A stretch of DNA of 64,000 nucleotides from Acholeplasma equirhinis (GCF_017052655.1 NZ_JAFIDC010000001.1:930001-994000), one strand, 5' to 3'. Positions 54,585 through 63,745 are shown, counted from the stretch's first letter. Translations and numbers: made by a program. The notes: generated by a model not told the origin, from the sequence alone.

Positions 54585-57500
54585 CTAGTATTTTTTAAAT
54601 ACGATAAATCCTAAACCTAACATAGTGATTGCACCAAGTAAAGCTAACATAAATGTTGGTGCATCCCATAAGAACCAACATCCTGTTGCAGGTTGTGGTT
54701 CTGGTGTAACTGTTTTAGCTTGCCATTTAGCATATAAGGTCATATCTTCAAAAATAGCTGTACCAAAACTAAATTCTTGTGTTAAAGCTTCGTCTTTAAA
54801 CCATCCAACAAAGTCATAACCTTCTTTAGTTGGTGCTGTAGGTCTTGTTGCATGTGTATCTTTTGGAACCGTTTGTGATTCTACTTCTGAACCTCCATTT
54901 GTATTAAATGAAACGGTTACTTCTACAACTGGTTCTTGTTCTTGTTCATACTTCGCATAAAGTGTGATATTTGAAGTGATTGGTGTATCAAAGTCAAAGC
55001 GTTGTGTTAGTGCTTGATCAATATACCAACCTTCAAAGTTAAAGCCAGGTTTTGTTGGCTCAATTGGTTCTTCTGCGAACATACCTTCTTGAACGATTTG
55101 ATATGCAACATTTGAACCACCATTTGTATCAAATGTAACTGTGTAATTTACAATTGGCTGTGGTTCAGATACTGTTGTATCCCACGGGAATGTTGCACGT
55201 TTTGTCCAGAATATATTTTGTAGTCTTGTAATCGCTTGTGTCACAAATGCATGTGGACTATTTAAAGTCTTATAACTGAAGAATGATGAACCAATTATTT
55301 CATCATATTGTGACATGTAGCGAATTTGTTCTAATAATTCATTTTGATCTGTCCAGTTATTTGATGTTTCAGCATAACGGTAGAAACCTTGACCAATAAT
55401 TAACTTAACATCTGTACCAGAAACTGTTTCAACCCACCAGTCAACTAAATCAGCAAAGCGTGCAGTTGAATGGTTAAATTGCCAGTAAAGCTGAGGGATG
55501 ATATAGTGTAACCAACCTTCTTTAACCCACTTACGGCTATCTGCATATTGTGCAGAGTAACTTTGTAAGCCTTGTGAGTTAGAACCTATTGGATCAGATG
55601 TTTTGTTTTGCCAAATACCAAATGGTGAAATACCAAATTTAACAGCTTTTTGATTGCTTGAATTATGTGTTTCTACCATTTCAAAGATTGTCTTAACAAG
55701 TTCGTTAATGTTTTCTCTACGCCAATTATCGCGTGATAAACTATTTGGATTATTTGCTAGGAATGCAACTTCATCTTCAGCATTAGGTGTACCGTTATAA
55801 CTATAGAAATAGTCATCGAAGTGAACACCATCAACATCGTAGTTAGCCATTAATTCAGCAATAATGTTATATAAGTATTGTCTAACTTCAGGAATACCAG
55901 GATTTAAGATTAAATGTCCTGATGTGTCTTGGATAACATAACTTGGATTTTGTTTTGCAAAGTTGTCATTTGATAATTGTGCAAGTTGATCTGCTTTTGT
56001 TCCGGTACCTGATGAAACGCGATAAGGATTCATCCAAGCATGGACTTCAATACCACGTTTATGTGCTTCAGTAATTAAATATTCAAAGACATCCCAACCT
56101 GGATCAACACCTTCAGTACCAGTTAAGTATCTTGAGAAAGGTGCATATTCTGAAGGATAGAAACTATCATTCATAGAACGTGTTTGGAAGAAAATAGTAT
56201 TAAAGTTTAACGCAGTTAGTCTATTTAAGATTGAAATGATTTTCGCTTTATAATCTGCTTGACTTGTATGTAAACCAATATCAATATTTGATACTGTTGC
56301 TACCCATACTGCACGAATTTCTTCATCTTTTTCAGTATAAGTTGTAGGTAATTCTACTGGTGTTTGTGTATTGTAATAATAAACAAATTGACCATCACGA
56401 ATGACGTATTGATTGTCTTCGTTATATGGCATATTCATACGAATTCTGACTTCTTCAACTTCACTTTCAATACCACCAGCATTGACTGCTTTATATTGAA
56501 CTGTGAATGTACCATTATAGTTGAATGTTAGAGGTTCAGAATATGTTGTCCAAGAACCCCATGAAACACCATTGTGCATGCGATATTTAATTGTGTTTCC
56601 GGCTTGTGCTACAAATGAAAGTATGGTTGGTGAGACATAGTAAATACCTTCCATATCACCTTCAATGTTATAGTTTGGAATTGCAGGTAAACCTACAATT
56701 GTAAATTCTTTCGAATGTATCGTATCACCATTTGCATTACGATATTCAAATTTATATGTACCTGATTGAGCAAAATCAACTGGTGTTGTGTAATTTTGCC
56801 ATGCACCACCATTAATTCTAAATTGTGGTTGTGGTGATTGTGCATTGATTGTGATTTCTAACCATGTATAGTTTGGATCTTCACCTTCACCAGCAAGTTC
56901 TAATGTTGGTTGTGCATAACCTACTTGATAAGTTTTTTGAACTTCAGCAGAGTCCACTCCACCTGAATCTTTAGTTTTTGCATAAATGACATAATTACCT
57001 GAAACAAGTGTTGCATCATCTAAAGTAAATGGACCTGTATATAATGTCCAATCAATTGATTGGTTACCATGATTATATTTGTACCAAATTTGGCCACTAG
57101 CTGCTGTAATTGTGACAGCTGACCCAACTTGATAACGACCGTTTGGTAAGACATTACCATTAATTGTAATATTTGGTAAGACGTTATTCACACGATCTAC
57201 TGAGAAACTTTCAGATGCAATGTTAGAATTTTCTTCTGCACCTTGGGCATAGTATGAGAATGTATGATTGCCATTTGAATTTACAACAACTGGTGTTGTA
57301 TATAATTGATATTCACCACTGTTTAATTTGTAATAAATTGGTAAATCAGATGAAAGTGTAATTGTAACTTCACTTGTATAGAATAAACCTACCTTTGTAC
57401 CAGCAATGTTAATTGTTGGTTGAGGTACGCTTGATTGATATGTTGGTCCTAAATGGTTTGTTTGAGACATTGCTCTCACACCATATGTATATGTACCAGC

Positions 57501-59030
57501 TGCATCACCTGTTGGTACAGTGATTTGTGCATCTGATGAATTACCAACAACTTTAAAGATTTGTTCATCTGAGTAATTTAATGCACCAGTTGAACGATAA
57601 ACGTAATAGAATTTAGCATTTTCTTGAGTGTCAAATTTTAAATTACCTGAAGTATGTGAAATATTTGTTACTGCATTTGGAATAATTGGGTCAAAACTTT
57701 GTAAAACTGGTAAATGAGTTTTCGTTTGCCATGAAGATTCATGTGCAGCTCTCACTTGTTTTGCAGAATTTGAAGTAAGTCCATTTTTACCATTTAATAA
57801 ATCATTATAACGATAGACTGAGAATCCTTGTGCATTTTCTAATGTTCTTAAGAAATTCATTTGTTTTGTGAATTCAGCTGGATCATTATACCAAGAATAG
57901 TTACCTGTACCATCAGCCATGTAAACACCAATACCTGAGTATAGATTTACATTTAAATATTTAGTAACTTTATCCCACCAACCCATCACGTTTTGGTATC
58001 CTGCAGCAGGATGTGTATGTCCCCAATAAGTTTGAGGTAAGATGTAATCTAACCAACCTTCAGAGATCCATTTAAGTGAATCAGCAAATAAATAAGATGA
58101 ATAGTGTGTTTGACCTGTTGAAACTGAACCCGTTGTTATTGGTTTTCCTTGTGCATCATAAGTAACAACACCATTACCATTTTTATAAATACCGGTTGGT
58201 GAAATACCAAATTGAACACGACGTCCAGTTACTTCGTTAAAATCTGATAATAAATCATGAATACCTTCAATTAAAATATTTACTTGTTCTCTTCTCCAGT
58301 CAGCTTTTGAAGCTGCACTTGATGTATTATAACCAGCACCATATGTAACAAATGTTGCTTGGTCTGGTTCACTTAAAATTGTTGTTGCACCAGTAGTTGC
58401 ACCGTTTGCACCCATATTTGTATAGAAATAATCATCAAAGTGGATTGCATCAACTGGATAACGTTCAATAATTTCTTCGATTGTGTCATAGATGTGTTGA
58501 CGTACGTTTGGTAACCCTGGATTTAAGATTGCACCATTTAGTACATTTGATGCATTTGATTCCGGGTTAGCAGCTGGCATTGAACCAACTCTATATTGAG
58601 AACTTACACGATATGGGTTTAACCATGCGTGGAACTCAATACCACGACGATGTGATTCCTCAACAAACCATAACATTGGGTCAAATACATCCCAATCAGC
58701 TACACCTGCCATAAATGATGCTCTTGGGTTGATTGCAGATTTGTATAATGCATTGTTATGTGTTCTAAAGTGAACAATGACTGCATTGAAATTGAAATAT
58801 TCTAATGTATCAAGTACTTTAGTTACTTCAGTTTTCCATTGTGCTTCATTTTGATAATTAGGCATACTTGAGATGAAGTTTGAAAGCCATGCAGCTCTAA
58901 ACTCACCTTTTTCTTCCACGATTACATTTTGTGCATCTAAAATTTCTGTCATCTCTGCATAGGTTTCATCTTGCGGTAAAACAGCTATCAAAGAGACAAT
59001 TGTTAATAGTAAAATTATTAATTTCTTCAT
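54585..59030 (-). CDS. Secreted double-domain GHL10 (DUF187) glycosidase with InlB_B repeats and C-terminal anchor
   Basis: 1481 aa. Sec signal peptide (ends near ETYAEM). First GHL10 barrel about 40-430 (FRAAWLSNF, HAWLNPYRVSSQY, VDAIHFDDYFYT, YILPQTYWG). Fibronectin/CHB_HEX_C-like beta domains about 440-870. Second GHL10 barrel about 897-1277 (IRAVWVATV, HAWMNPYRVSS, VDGVHFDDYFYS, YIIPQLYW). InlB_B repeats about 1295-1362 and 1368-1437, then ATGCWFLW (Cys1451), a TM helix and the tail FIVFKKY. GHL10 proteins are TIM-barrel glycosidase-like; both barrels keep the HFDD acid pair. Given the neighbours, the substrate is probably murein glycan. The two barrels differ, so they may cut different bonds. 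Confidence 0.82.
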   Translation of the reverse strand: MKKLIILLLTIVSLIAVLPQDETYAEMTEILDAQNVIVEEKGEFRAAWLSNFISSMPNYQNEAQWKTEVTKVLDTLEYFNFNAVIVHFRTHNNALYKSAINPRASFMAGVADWDVFDPMLWFVEESHRRGIEFHAWLNPYRVSSQYRVGSMPAANPESNASNVLNGAILNPGLPNVRQHIYDTIEEIIERYPVDAIHFDDYFYTNMGANGATTGATTILSEPDQATFVTYGAGYNTSSAASKADWRREQVNILIEGIHDLLSDFNEVTGRRVQFGISPTGIYKNGNGVVTYDAQGKPITTGSVSTGQTHYSSYLFADSLKWISEGWLDYILPQTYWGHTHPAAGYQNVMGWWDKVTKYLNVNLYSGIGVYMADGTGNYSWYNDPAEFTKQMNFLRTLENAQGFSVYRYNDLLNGKNGLTSNSAKQVRAAHESSWQTKTHLPVLQSFDPIIPNAVTNISHTSGNLKFDTQENAKFYYVYRSTGALNYSDEQIFKVVGNSSDAQITVPTGDAAGTYTYGVRAMSQTNHLGPTYQSSVPQPTINIAGTKVGLFYTSEVTITLSSDLPIYYKLNSGEYQLYTTPVVVNSNGNHTFSYYAQGAEENSNIASESFSVDRVNNVLPNITINGNVLPNGRYQVGSAVTITAASGQIWYKYNHGNQSIDWTLYTGPFTLDDATLVSGNYVIYAKTKDSGGVDSAEVQKTYQVGYAQPTLELAGEGEDPNYTWLEITINAQSPQPQFRINGGAWQNYTTPVDFAQSGTYKFEYRNANGDTIHSKEFTIVGLPAIPNYNIEGDMEGIYYVSPTILSFVAQAGNTIKYRMHNGVSWGSWTTYSEPLTFNYNGTFTVQYKAVNAGGIESEVEEVRIRMNMPYNEDNQYVIRDGQFVYYYNTQTPVELPTTYTEKDEEIRAVWVATVSNIDIGLHTSQADYKAKIISILNRLTALNFNTIFFQTRSMNDSFYPSEYAPFSRYLTGTEGVDPGWDVFEYLITEAHKRGIEVHAWMNPYRVSSGTGTKADQLAQLSNDNFAKQNPSYVIQDTSGHLILNPGIPEVRQYLYNIIAELMANYDVDGVHFDDYFYSYNGTPNAEDEVAFLANNPNSLSRDNWRRENINELVKTIFEMVETHNSSNQKAVKFGISPFGIWQNKTSDPIGSNSQGLQSYSAQYADSRKWVKEGWLHYIIPQLYWQFNHSTARFADLVDWWVETVSGTDVKLIIGQGFYRYAETSNNWTDQNELLEQIRYMSQYDEIIGSSFFSYKTLNSPHAFVTQAITRLQNIFWTKRATFPWDTTVSEPQPIVNYTVTFDTNGGSNVAYQIVQEGMFAEEPIEPTKPGFNFEGWYIDQALTQRFDFDTPITSNITLYAKYEQEQEPVVEVTVSFNTNGGSEVESQTVPKDTHATRPTAPTKEGYDFVGWFKDEALTQEFSFGTAIFEDMTLYAKWQAKTVTPEPQPATGCWFLWDAPTFMLALLGAITMLGLGFIVFKKY

Positions 59031-59036
59031 TAACTT

Positions 59037-60248
59037 TTAGCCCTTCCTCTCGTTTAATAATTTTTGAACAAGTTCCATGCCTGCTTTAGAACCTGCTTGA
59101 TCAATAAATGTTTTATATGTGAAGAAAACATTTCCCTTCACGGTCTCAAATTGATTTGCAAATTTTAATTGATTAACAACTTCAAGTGGATTTTCATAAC
59201 CACCTTCACTACCTAATCGATAAGCACCATGACCAATGTATAAATCACAGTTTGTACCTTTAACAATATCTGCCCACCAAACTGCTAAATCAGCAAATGG
59301 TGCAAGGACATGACCAAAGTCCCAATATAGTTGTGGAATAATGTAATCAATGTATCCTTCTTTAATCCATAAAACTGAATCTGCATATTGATTTGAATAA
59401 GATTCACTACATTTTGGGTCAGTATTTGAACCAGCAGGATCAGATGCTTGATTTTTCCAAATTCCAAATGGTGAAACACCAAATCGTTTACCACTGAATT
59501 TTGATTTGATTTCTTCATTTAAACGTTTAATGACTTCTGTGATTTGGTCACGTCTAAATTGATCAAGACTAACCTTTTTGCCACTTGCTTCATAATCCGC
59601 AAGATCGTTATCACTTTCTGATAAACCTGCATAAGGATAGAAATAGTCATCAAAGTGAATACCTGCAATATCTTTATAGTTTTCAAGTATTTCTAACATA
59701 GATTCAATAATGAAATCTTTAACTTCTTTTTTCGCTGGATTTAAAATTAAACCACCGTTTTTATCAACAATCACAAATTCAGGATGTTGTTTTGCAAAGT
59801 TTAAATCATCACAAGTTTCTAAGTATTGCGCTTTTGTTAAATCTTTTTGCATAGAAACTCGATATGGGTTACACCATGCATGAATTTCAATATTTCTTTT
59901 TTTAGCTTCATCTAAAACAAAATCTAAGATATCAAATGGTGGTTCTTGTCCTTCTTTTTCAACAAGATATCTTGAATATGGATTTAATTTTGATTTATAA
60001 AATGCATCGCTAGTTGTTCTAACTTGGAAAAAGATTGTATTAATATTGAAATTTACCGCTGTATCAAACATTTCAAGTACTTTTGCCTTATATTCAGGGT
60101 TCGTTGCAGGTGGTAGGTCAATATTGACAACATTTGAAACCCAGAAAGCTCTCACTTCTTTTTGATTAAAGGTTTCTGGAATTTCTACCTGGCGGTCTGT
60201 TTGGAAGTAGTTTAATGGTAAGCCAGTCTTAAAGTTAAATAATTTCAT
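59037..60248 (-). CDS. Cytoplasmic single-domain GHL10 (DUF187) glycosidase
   Basis: 403 aa, no signal peptide. Same barrel as both domains of the next gene: VRAFWVSNVVNIDL, TIFFQVRTTSDAFY, EIHAWCNPYRVS, IAGIHFDDYFYPY (the two Asp likely catalytic), FGVSPFGIW and DYIIPQLYWDFGH. It resembles the second secreted barrel more than the first by these motifs. It overlaps GH4 by 14 nt and is followed 6 nt later by the secreted version. A secreted/cytoplasmic pair of one enzyme family suggests the same bond is cut first in the polymer and again in imported fragments. Confidence 0.82.
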   Translation of the reverse strand: MKLFNFKTGLPLNYFQTDRQVEIPETFNQKEVRAFWVSNVVNIDLPPATNPEYKAKVLEMFDTAVNFNINTIFFQVRTTSDAFYKSKLNPYSRYLVEKEGQEPPFDILDFVLDEAKKRNIEIHAWCNPYRVSMQKDLTKAQYLETCDDLNFAKQHPEFVIVDKNGGLILNPAKKEVKDFIIESMLEILENYKDIAGIHFDDYFYPYAGLSESDNDLADYEASGKKVSLDQFRRDQITEVIKRLNEEIKSKFSGKRFGVSPFGIWKNQASDPAGSNTDPKCSESYSNQYADSVLWIKEGYIDYIIPQLYWDFGHVLAPFADLAVWWADIVKGTNCDLYIGHGAYRLGSEGGYENPLEVVNQLKFANQFETVKGNVFFTYKTFIDQAGSKAGMELVQKLLNERKG

Positions 60249-61527
60249 TGATTTCTGCTCCGTAGTATTTCAAGTATTGTTCGTTTAATTTAAGTAAATG
60301 TTTAAATGCAAGTTCTGCTTTTATTGAAGACTTTGTCATCGGATGCAGTTTAATTGCCATTAATGCTTTGTTAAGGTTCTTTTCATATATTGCATCACAT
60401 AAAAGTTCTTCATATGCTTTTTGATGTTGCACTAAACCTTTCACTGCTTGAGGTAATTCACCAATATGTACCGGAAGTGGTCCACGGTTAGTTAAGCGTG
60501 ATGTAATTTCAATCGCACATTCTTCTCTGATATCTGTGATATGTCCACGGTTAACCGTATTCACAACGTGATACGTTTTCTTATTTAAGACAATTGATGC
60601 CATGATATTCATGACTTCTTCAGCATAATTTGCACCATCTCTTAAATCAAGTTCTTTTGGTCTTTCATTGAGCGATTCATCTTTATAAATGTTAAATAGT
60701 TTCTCTTCAATCAATTTAACTTCTTTACTTCTTGCTTCTAATACTTTACGTTGATTTAAGATTTCTTCGTATTGAATCAAATAAATCAAACTTGGATTTG
60801 GATATGATTCAATAATTTTTAAATCAACTTCTCGCATCGGAATGCGTTCATAAAGTTTTTTACTCTTTAAAAGTTCTGCCATTTTGTTTCTATGGTTATG
60901 ATAAACCTTTACTGCAAATGACAATTCATTCAATCCACCGATATATGGGATTAAATCTTGTTTTGCAACACCAAGTGAATCAGCAAGTTCTTGGTGCATC
61001 TTTACAGGGTCTGTACAAATCCCTATAAATCGATCATATTCTGAGAAACGGAAGACAGCTTCACTGATAATCCCAATTGGATTTGAAATACATAATGTCC
61101 ATGCATTTGGTGCAATTTCTTTTATATCTTCGATGATTTCATAAACAACCGGTACCGTACGTAATGCTGAGAACATACCACCAATACCTAATGTTTCATG
61201 ACCAATCATGTCGTAATTAAATGGAATCGTTTCATCATAAAATCTTAAATCCTGTTTACCAACTCGGATTTGTAAAACGACAAAATCAGCATCTTTCAAT
61301 GCTTCTTTTCTGTTTGTTGTGGACTCAACTTCAATTTCCAAATTATGTTTCTTAAACATTCTTTTTGCGAGTCCATTAATCATCATGAGTCTTTCTATGT
61401 TGGATTCTAAATCAACTAATGTAACATTTCTAATTTCAAGTGCTTCTGACTTTTTAATGATTTGGTTGATCAGTTCAGGTGTATATGTAGATGCACCACC
61501 GATTACAACAATTTTTAGTTGTTTCAT
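60235..61527 (-). CDS. GH4-family NAD/metal-dependent 6-phospho-glycosidase
   Basis: 430 aa, LicH/CelF-type. Rossmann motif VVIGGASTYTPELI (6-19), VLQIRVGKQDLRFYDE, TLGIGGMFSALRTVP, CISNPIGII, GICTDPVKM with the metal-binding Cys, and RDGANYAEEVMNIM with the catalytic Tyr. GH4 enzymes split 6-phosphoglycosides by an NAD-assisted elimination. Unusual: the GLNH block that normally supplies the metal-binding His reads GGLNELSF, so His is Glu. Substrate may be a phosphorylated murein disaccharide or a cellobiose-type 6-phosphate; context favours the former but does not prove it. The start follows ACGAGGGTTTAC, 14 nt after anmK. Confidence 0.82.
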   Translation of the reverse strand: MKQLKIVVIGGASTYTPELINQIIKKSEALEIRNVTLVDLESNIERLMMINGLAKRMFKKHNLEIEVESTTNRKEALKDADFVVLQIRVGKQDLRFYDETIPFNYDMIGHETLGIGGMFSALRTVPVVYEIIEDIKEIAPNAWTLCISNPIGIISEAVFRFSEYDRFIGICTDPVKMHQELADSLGVAKQDLIPYIGGLNELSFAVKVYHNHRNKMAELLKSKKLYERIPMREVDLKIIESYPNPSLIYLIQYEEILNQRKVLEARSKEVKLIEEKLFNIYKDESLNERPKELDLRDGANYAEEVMNIMASIVLNKKTYHVVNTVNRGHITDIREECAIEITSRLTNRGPLPVHIGELPQAVKGLVQHQKAYEELLCDAIYEKNLNKALMAIKLHPMTKSSIKAELAFKHLLKLNEQYLKYYGAEINEII

Positions 61528-61541
61528 GTAAACCCTCGTTT

Positions 61542-62687
61542 CTATTTGTAGTAAACAACGCTACCAGAAATTACTTTTTTATTTGCTCCAGTTGTTGATG
61601 GAATGGTTGAGGTTTGTCGATTGATTGTTTGGTTTCCAAGAACAATAAAGGCAAGTGCTTCTTTAAAATCAATTGAAAGATTTAAATCTTCGGATGTTAA
61701 AACTTTTGTAGGATATAATTTTGTTTCAAGAAATTTCATGAGATAAGTGTTTTTTGCACCACCACCTGAAACAATAAGTTCATCAATACTTTCAAGTTTT
61801 GAATATCTTTTAATCGCATCAACCATTGTTTTGGCTGTTGCATATGTCAGTGTATGAATTAAATCTTCTTTTGAATAATTTTTGTATTTTTTTAATAGGG
61901 AATCTGTGTATTCAACGCCAAATTGTTCACGTCCTGCTGATTTAGGTGGTAATTTTTCTAAGAATGGATGACTTTTAATTTCATCATATAACGCATCAAT
62001 TAATCTGCCTTTTGATGCCACTTTGCCACCATCATCATACGGTTTGTCGAATAAGACTTCCATAGCATGATTGATCATCATGTTGCCAGGACCGGTATCA
62101 AATGCAAACACTTCAGCTTCATTTGCATTTTTTGGTAAAACAGTAATATTTGAGATACCACCAATATTTTGTAGAATTCTATTTTTTGTTTTGTGGGTAA
62201 ATAAAATGTAATCAACATATGGTACGAGCGGTGCACCTTGTCCACCTGCGGCCATATCACGTACTCTAAAGTCGTATATAACATCAGTTTTGACAAGTTC
62301 TGCAATGACTGCACCTGCACCAAGTTGAAGTGTCGATGGATTCAAATATGCATCTTTTACACCTTGGTGATAAATCGTTTGTCCATGACTTGCAACAAAT
62401 GAAAGATTTGACGATTCAATGCCAACACTTTTACACAATTCAAGTACACATTCACCGTAGAGTTTTCCTAGCTCAAAATTTATGCTAGATACTTCTCTTA
62501 CGGTTGCTTTATTTTCGATTGCTTTTTTTACAAGTTCTAATATTTTTTCAGGATATGGAAAAGTTTTTGCTGTAATAAGTTCAATTTTTGTGTCAATCCC
62601 TAAACCACTAATGGATGCAATTGCAACATCAATGCCATCGAGTGACGTACCACTCATTATGCCACACGCTAATTTTCCCTCATTCAT
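61542..62687 (-). CDS. anmK: 1,6-anhydro-N-acetylmuramic acid kinase
   Basis: 381 aa, full family length. CGIMSGTSLDGIDVAI (8-23) is the AnmK signature, with FVASHGQTIYHQG, YDFRVRDMAAGGQGAPLVPYVD, NIGGISNITVLP and FDTGPGNMMINHAME. It opens and phosphorylates anhydroMurNAc, the end sugar left by lytic transglycosylases, giving MurNAc-6-P for MurQ. It is the first gene of the operon. A TATAAT (62725-62720), an inverted repeat and a cre site lie upstream. Its presence shows that anhydro-ended murein turnover products are used as well as hydrolytic ones. Confidence 0.95.
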   Translation of the reverse strand: MNEGKLACGIMSGTSLDGIDVAIASISGLGIDTKIELITAKTFPYPEKILELVKKAIENKATVREVSSINFELGKLYGECVLELCKSVGIESSNLSFVASHGQTIYHQGVKDAYLNPSTLQLGAGAVIAELVKTDVIYDFRVRDMAAGGQGAPLVPYVDYILFTHKTKNRILQNIGGISNITVLPKNANEAEVFAFDTGPGNMMINHAMEVLFDKPYDDGGKVASKGRLIDALYDEIKSHPFLEKLPPKSAGREQFGVEYTDSLLKKYKNYSKEDLIHTLTYATAKTMVDAIKRYSKLESIDELIVSGGGAKNTYLMKFLETKLYPTKVLTSEDLNLSIDFKEALAFIVLGNQTINRQTSTIPSTTGANKKVISGSVVYYK

Positions 62688-62719
62688 AATTAACCTTCCC
62701 TTTGTCTATGACAACATCT

Positions 62720-62725
62720 ATTATA
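62720..62725 (-). promoter_or_regulatory. -10 box of the anmK operon
   Basis: A perfect TATAAT on the minus strand, 33 nt before the start codon. The -35 region (CATTTA) is poor and overlaps a cre site. Confidence 0.6.
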
Positions 62726-62745
62726 TAAGATTTTTTCTTATATAA
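62721..62745. promoter_or_regulatory. Inverted repeat in the anmK promoter, candidate MurR operator
   Basis: TTATATAAGA-TTTTT-TCTTATATAA has perfect 10-bp arms spanning from the -10 to the -35. It lies in front of the murein-sugar operon and directly downstream of the murR gene, so it is the best candidate MurR site. Confidence 0.6.
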
Positions 62746-62746
62746 A

Positions 62747-62760
62747 TGTAAGCGTTATTA
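62747..62760. promoter_or_regulatory. Candidate cre (CcpA) site upstream of anmK
   Basis: TGTAAGCGTTATTA matches 13 of 14 cre positions and sits at the -35 edge of the anmK promoter. Confidence 0.6.
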
Positions 62761-62785
62761 TTTAGAATATTTATTTCAAATAAAG

Positions 62786-62815
62786 AAAAAACACTTTCAT
62801 GAAAAAAGTGTTTTT
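62786..62815. terminator. Intrinsic terminator after murR
   Basis: AAAAAACACTTT pairs with AAAGTGTTTTT around a short loop, with T/A tails on both strands. It separates murR from the anmK operon. Confidence 0.75.
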
Positions 62816-62828
62816 ATGTTGTTTTTGA

Positions 62829-63674
62829 TTATCTTTTAAACTTTTTAAAAGTTCTATATGTTGTTTCTAATGCTTGAATTGAACGATCTATATCTGTGTA
62901 TGCACATTTAGCAAACAAAGCATCTACAACTGACATTTGAGATATTCTTGATGTCATTGCTGCAGATCTAAATTCACTTTCAAGTGCTGATGTGTAGAGT
63001 ACGACATCTGAAAGGTCTGCAAGTACACTCGAACCAATTCTTGTAATCGAAATGATTGGTGTTTTGTTCTCTTTTGCAAGTAATGCAGCAGAGACAATTT
63101 CTTTTGTCTTCCCTGAGTTTGACACAAAGATGACAACATCTTTTTGATTGATAAATGATGCATCAACCAATTGATCATGTGATTCACCTTGAGCAATCGC
63201 GAATTTATTAATTCTTCGTAGTTTCATCTCTAAGTCTTTACACACTAAGTAAGATGAACCTTTACCGAAAATTAATATTTTCCTTGCATTCATGATTAAA
63301 AACGCAGCTTTCGTAAACGTCTTTTCATCATATAGTTTTATGGTTTCTTCAAGTGCACGAATATTATTCTCAATCGCTTTTTTACCACTATTTTGGTCTT
63401 TGATTAAGATGATATCGTTGTACTCAGTTGTCTCTGGAATTTCTACTTTTGAATTCGATAGAATAAAATCAATTTTAAAATCTTTAAATCCTTTGTAACC
63501 CAGTTTCTTACACATTCTTACAACAGATGCAGGTGACGTGTAGGCAGCTTCAGCAATTTTTTCTACGCTAAAGTCGGTAAGGACTGATTTATTTTCTATG
63601 AGGTAGTCTAGGACAACTCTTTCGGCCATACTCAAAGCTTCTTTATTTTTAAGCATGTTTAACATTACACTCAT
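62829..63674 (-). CDS. murR: RpiR/MurR-family transcriptional regulator (HTH_6-SIS)
   Basis: 281 aa. The N-terminal HTH_6 has EKIAEAAYTSPASVVRMCKKLGYKGFKDFK, and a SIS domain covers about 120-260 (ILIFGKGSSYLVCKD, VIFVSNSGKTKEIVSAA). RpiR proteins sense phosphosugars; next to anmK and murQ the ligand is expected to be MurNAc-6-P. Start ATG 63674 is preferred to an in-frame GTG (63686), which lies inside the Shine-Dalgarno AAGAGGTG. It has its own promoter and terminator, and the candidate operator is in the next intergenic region. Confidence 0.85.
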   Translation of the reverse strand: MSVMLNMLKNKEALSMAERVVLDYLIENKSVLTDFSVEKIAEAAYTSPASVVRMCKKLGYKGFKDFKIDFILSNSKVEIPETTEYNDIILIKDQNSGKKAIENNIRALEETIKLYDEKTFTKAAFLIMNARKILIFGKGSSYLVCKDLEMKLRRINKFAIAQGESHDQLVDASFINQKDVVIFVSNSGKTKEIVSAALLAKENKTPIISITRIGSSVLADLSDVVLYTSALESEFRSAAMTSRISQMSVVDALFAKCAYTDIDRSIQALETTYRTFKKFKR

Positions 63675-63714
63675 CGTATAACACACCTCTTATTTGCATC
63701 ATTTTGCTAAAGTA

Positions 63715-63745
63715 ATTATACCATGAATGAAACCGTTTTTAACAA
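63715..63745 (-). promoter_or_regulatory. Promoter of murR
   Basis: Perfect TATAAT at 63720-63715 with an extended TGG in front, and TTGTTA at 63745-63740 (19-nt spacer) or GTTAAA at 63743-63738 (17 nt). A degenerate cre-like TGAAACCGTTTTTA (63728-63741) overlaps it. Confidence 0.6.
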
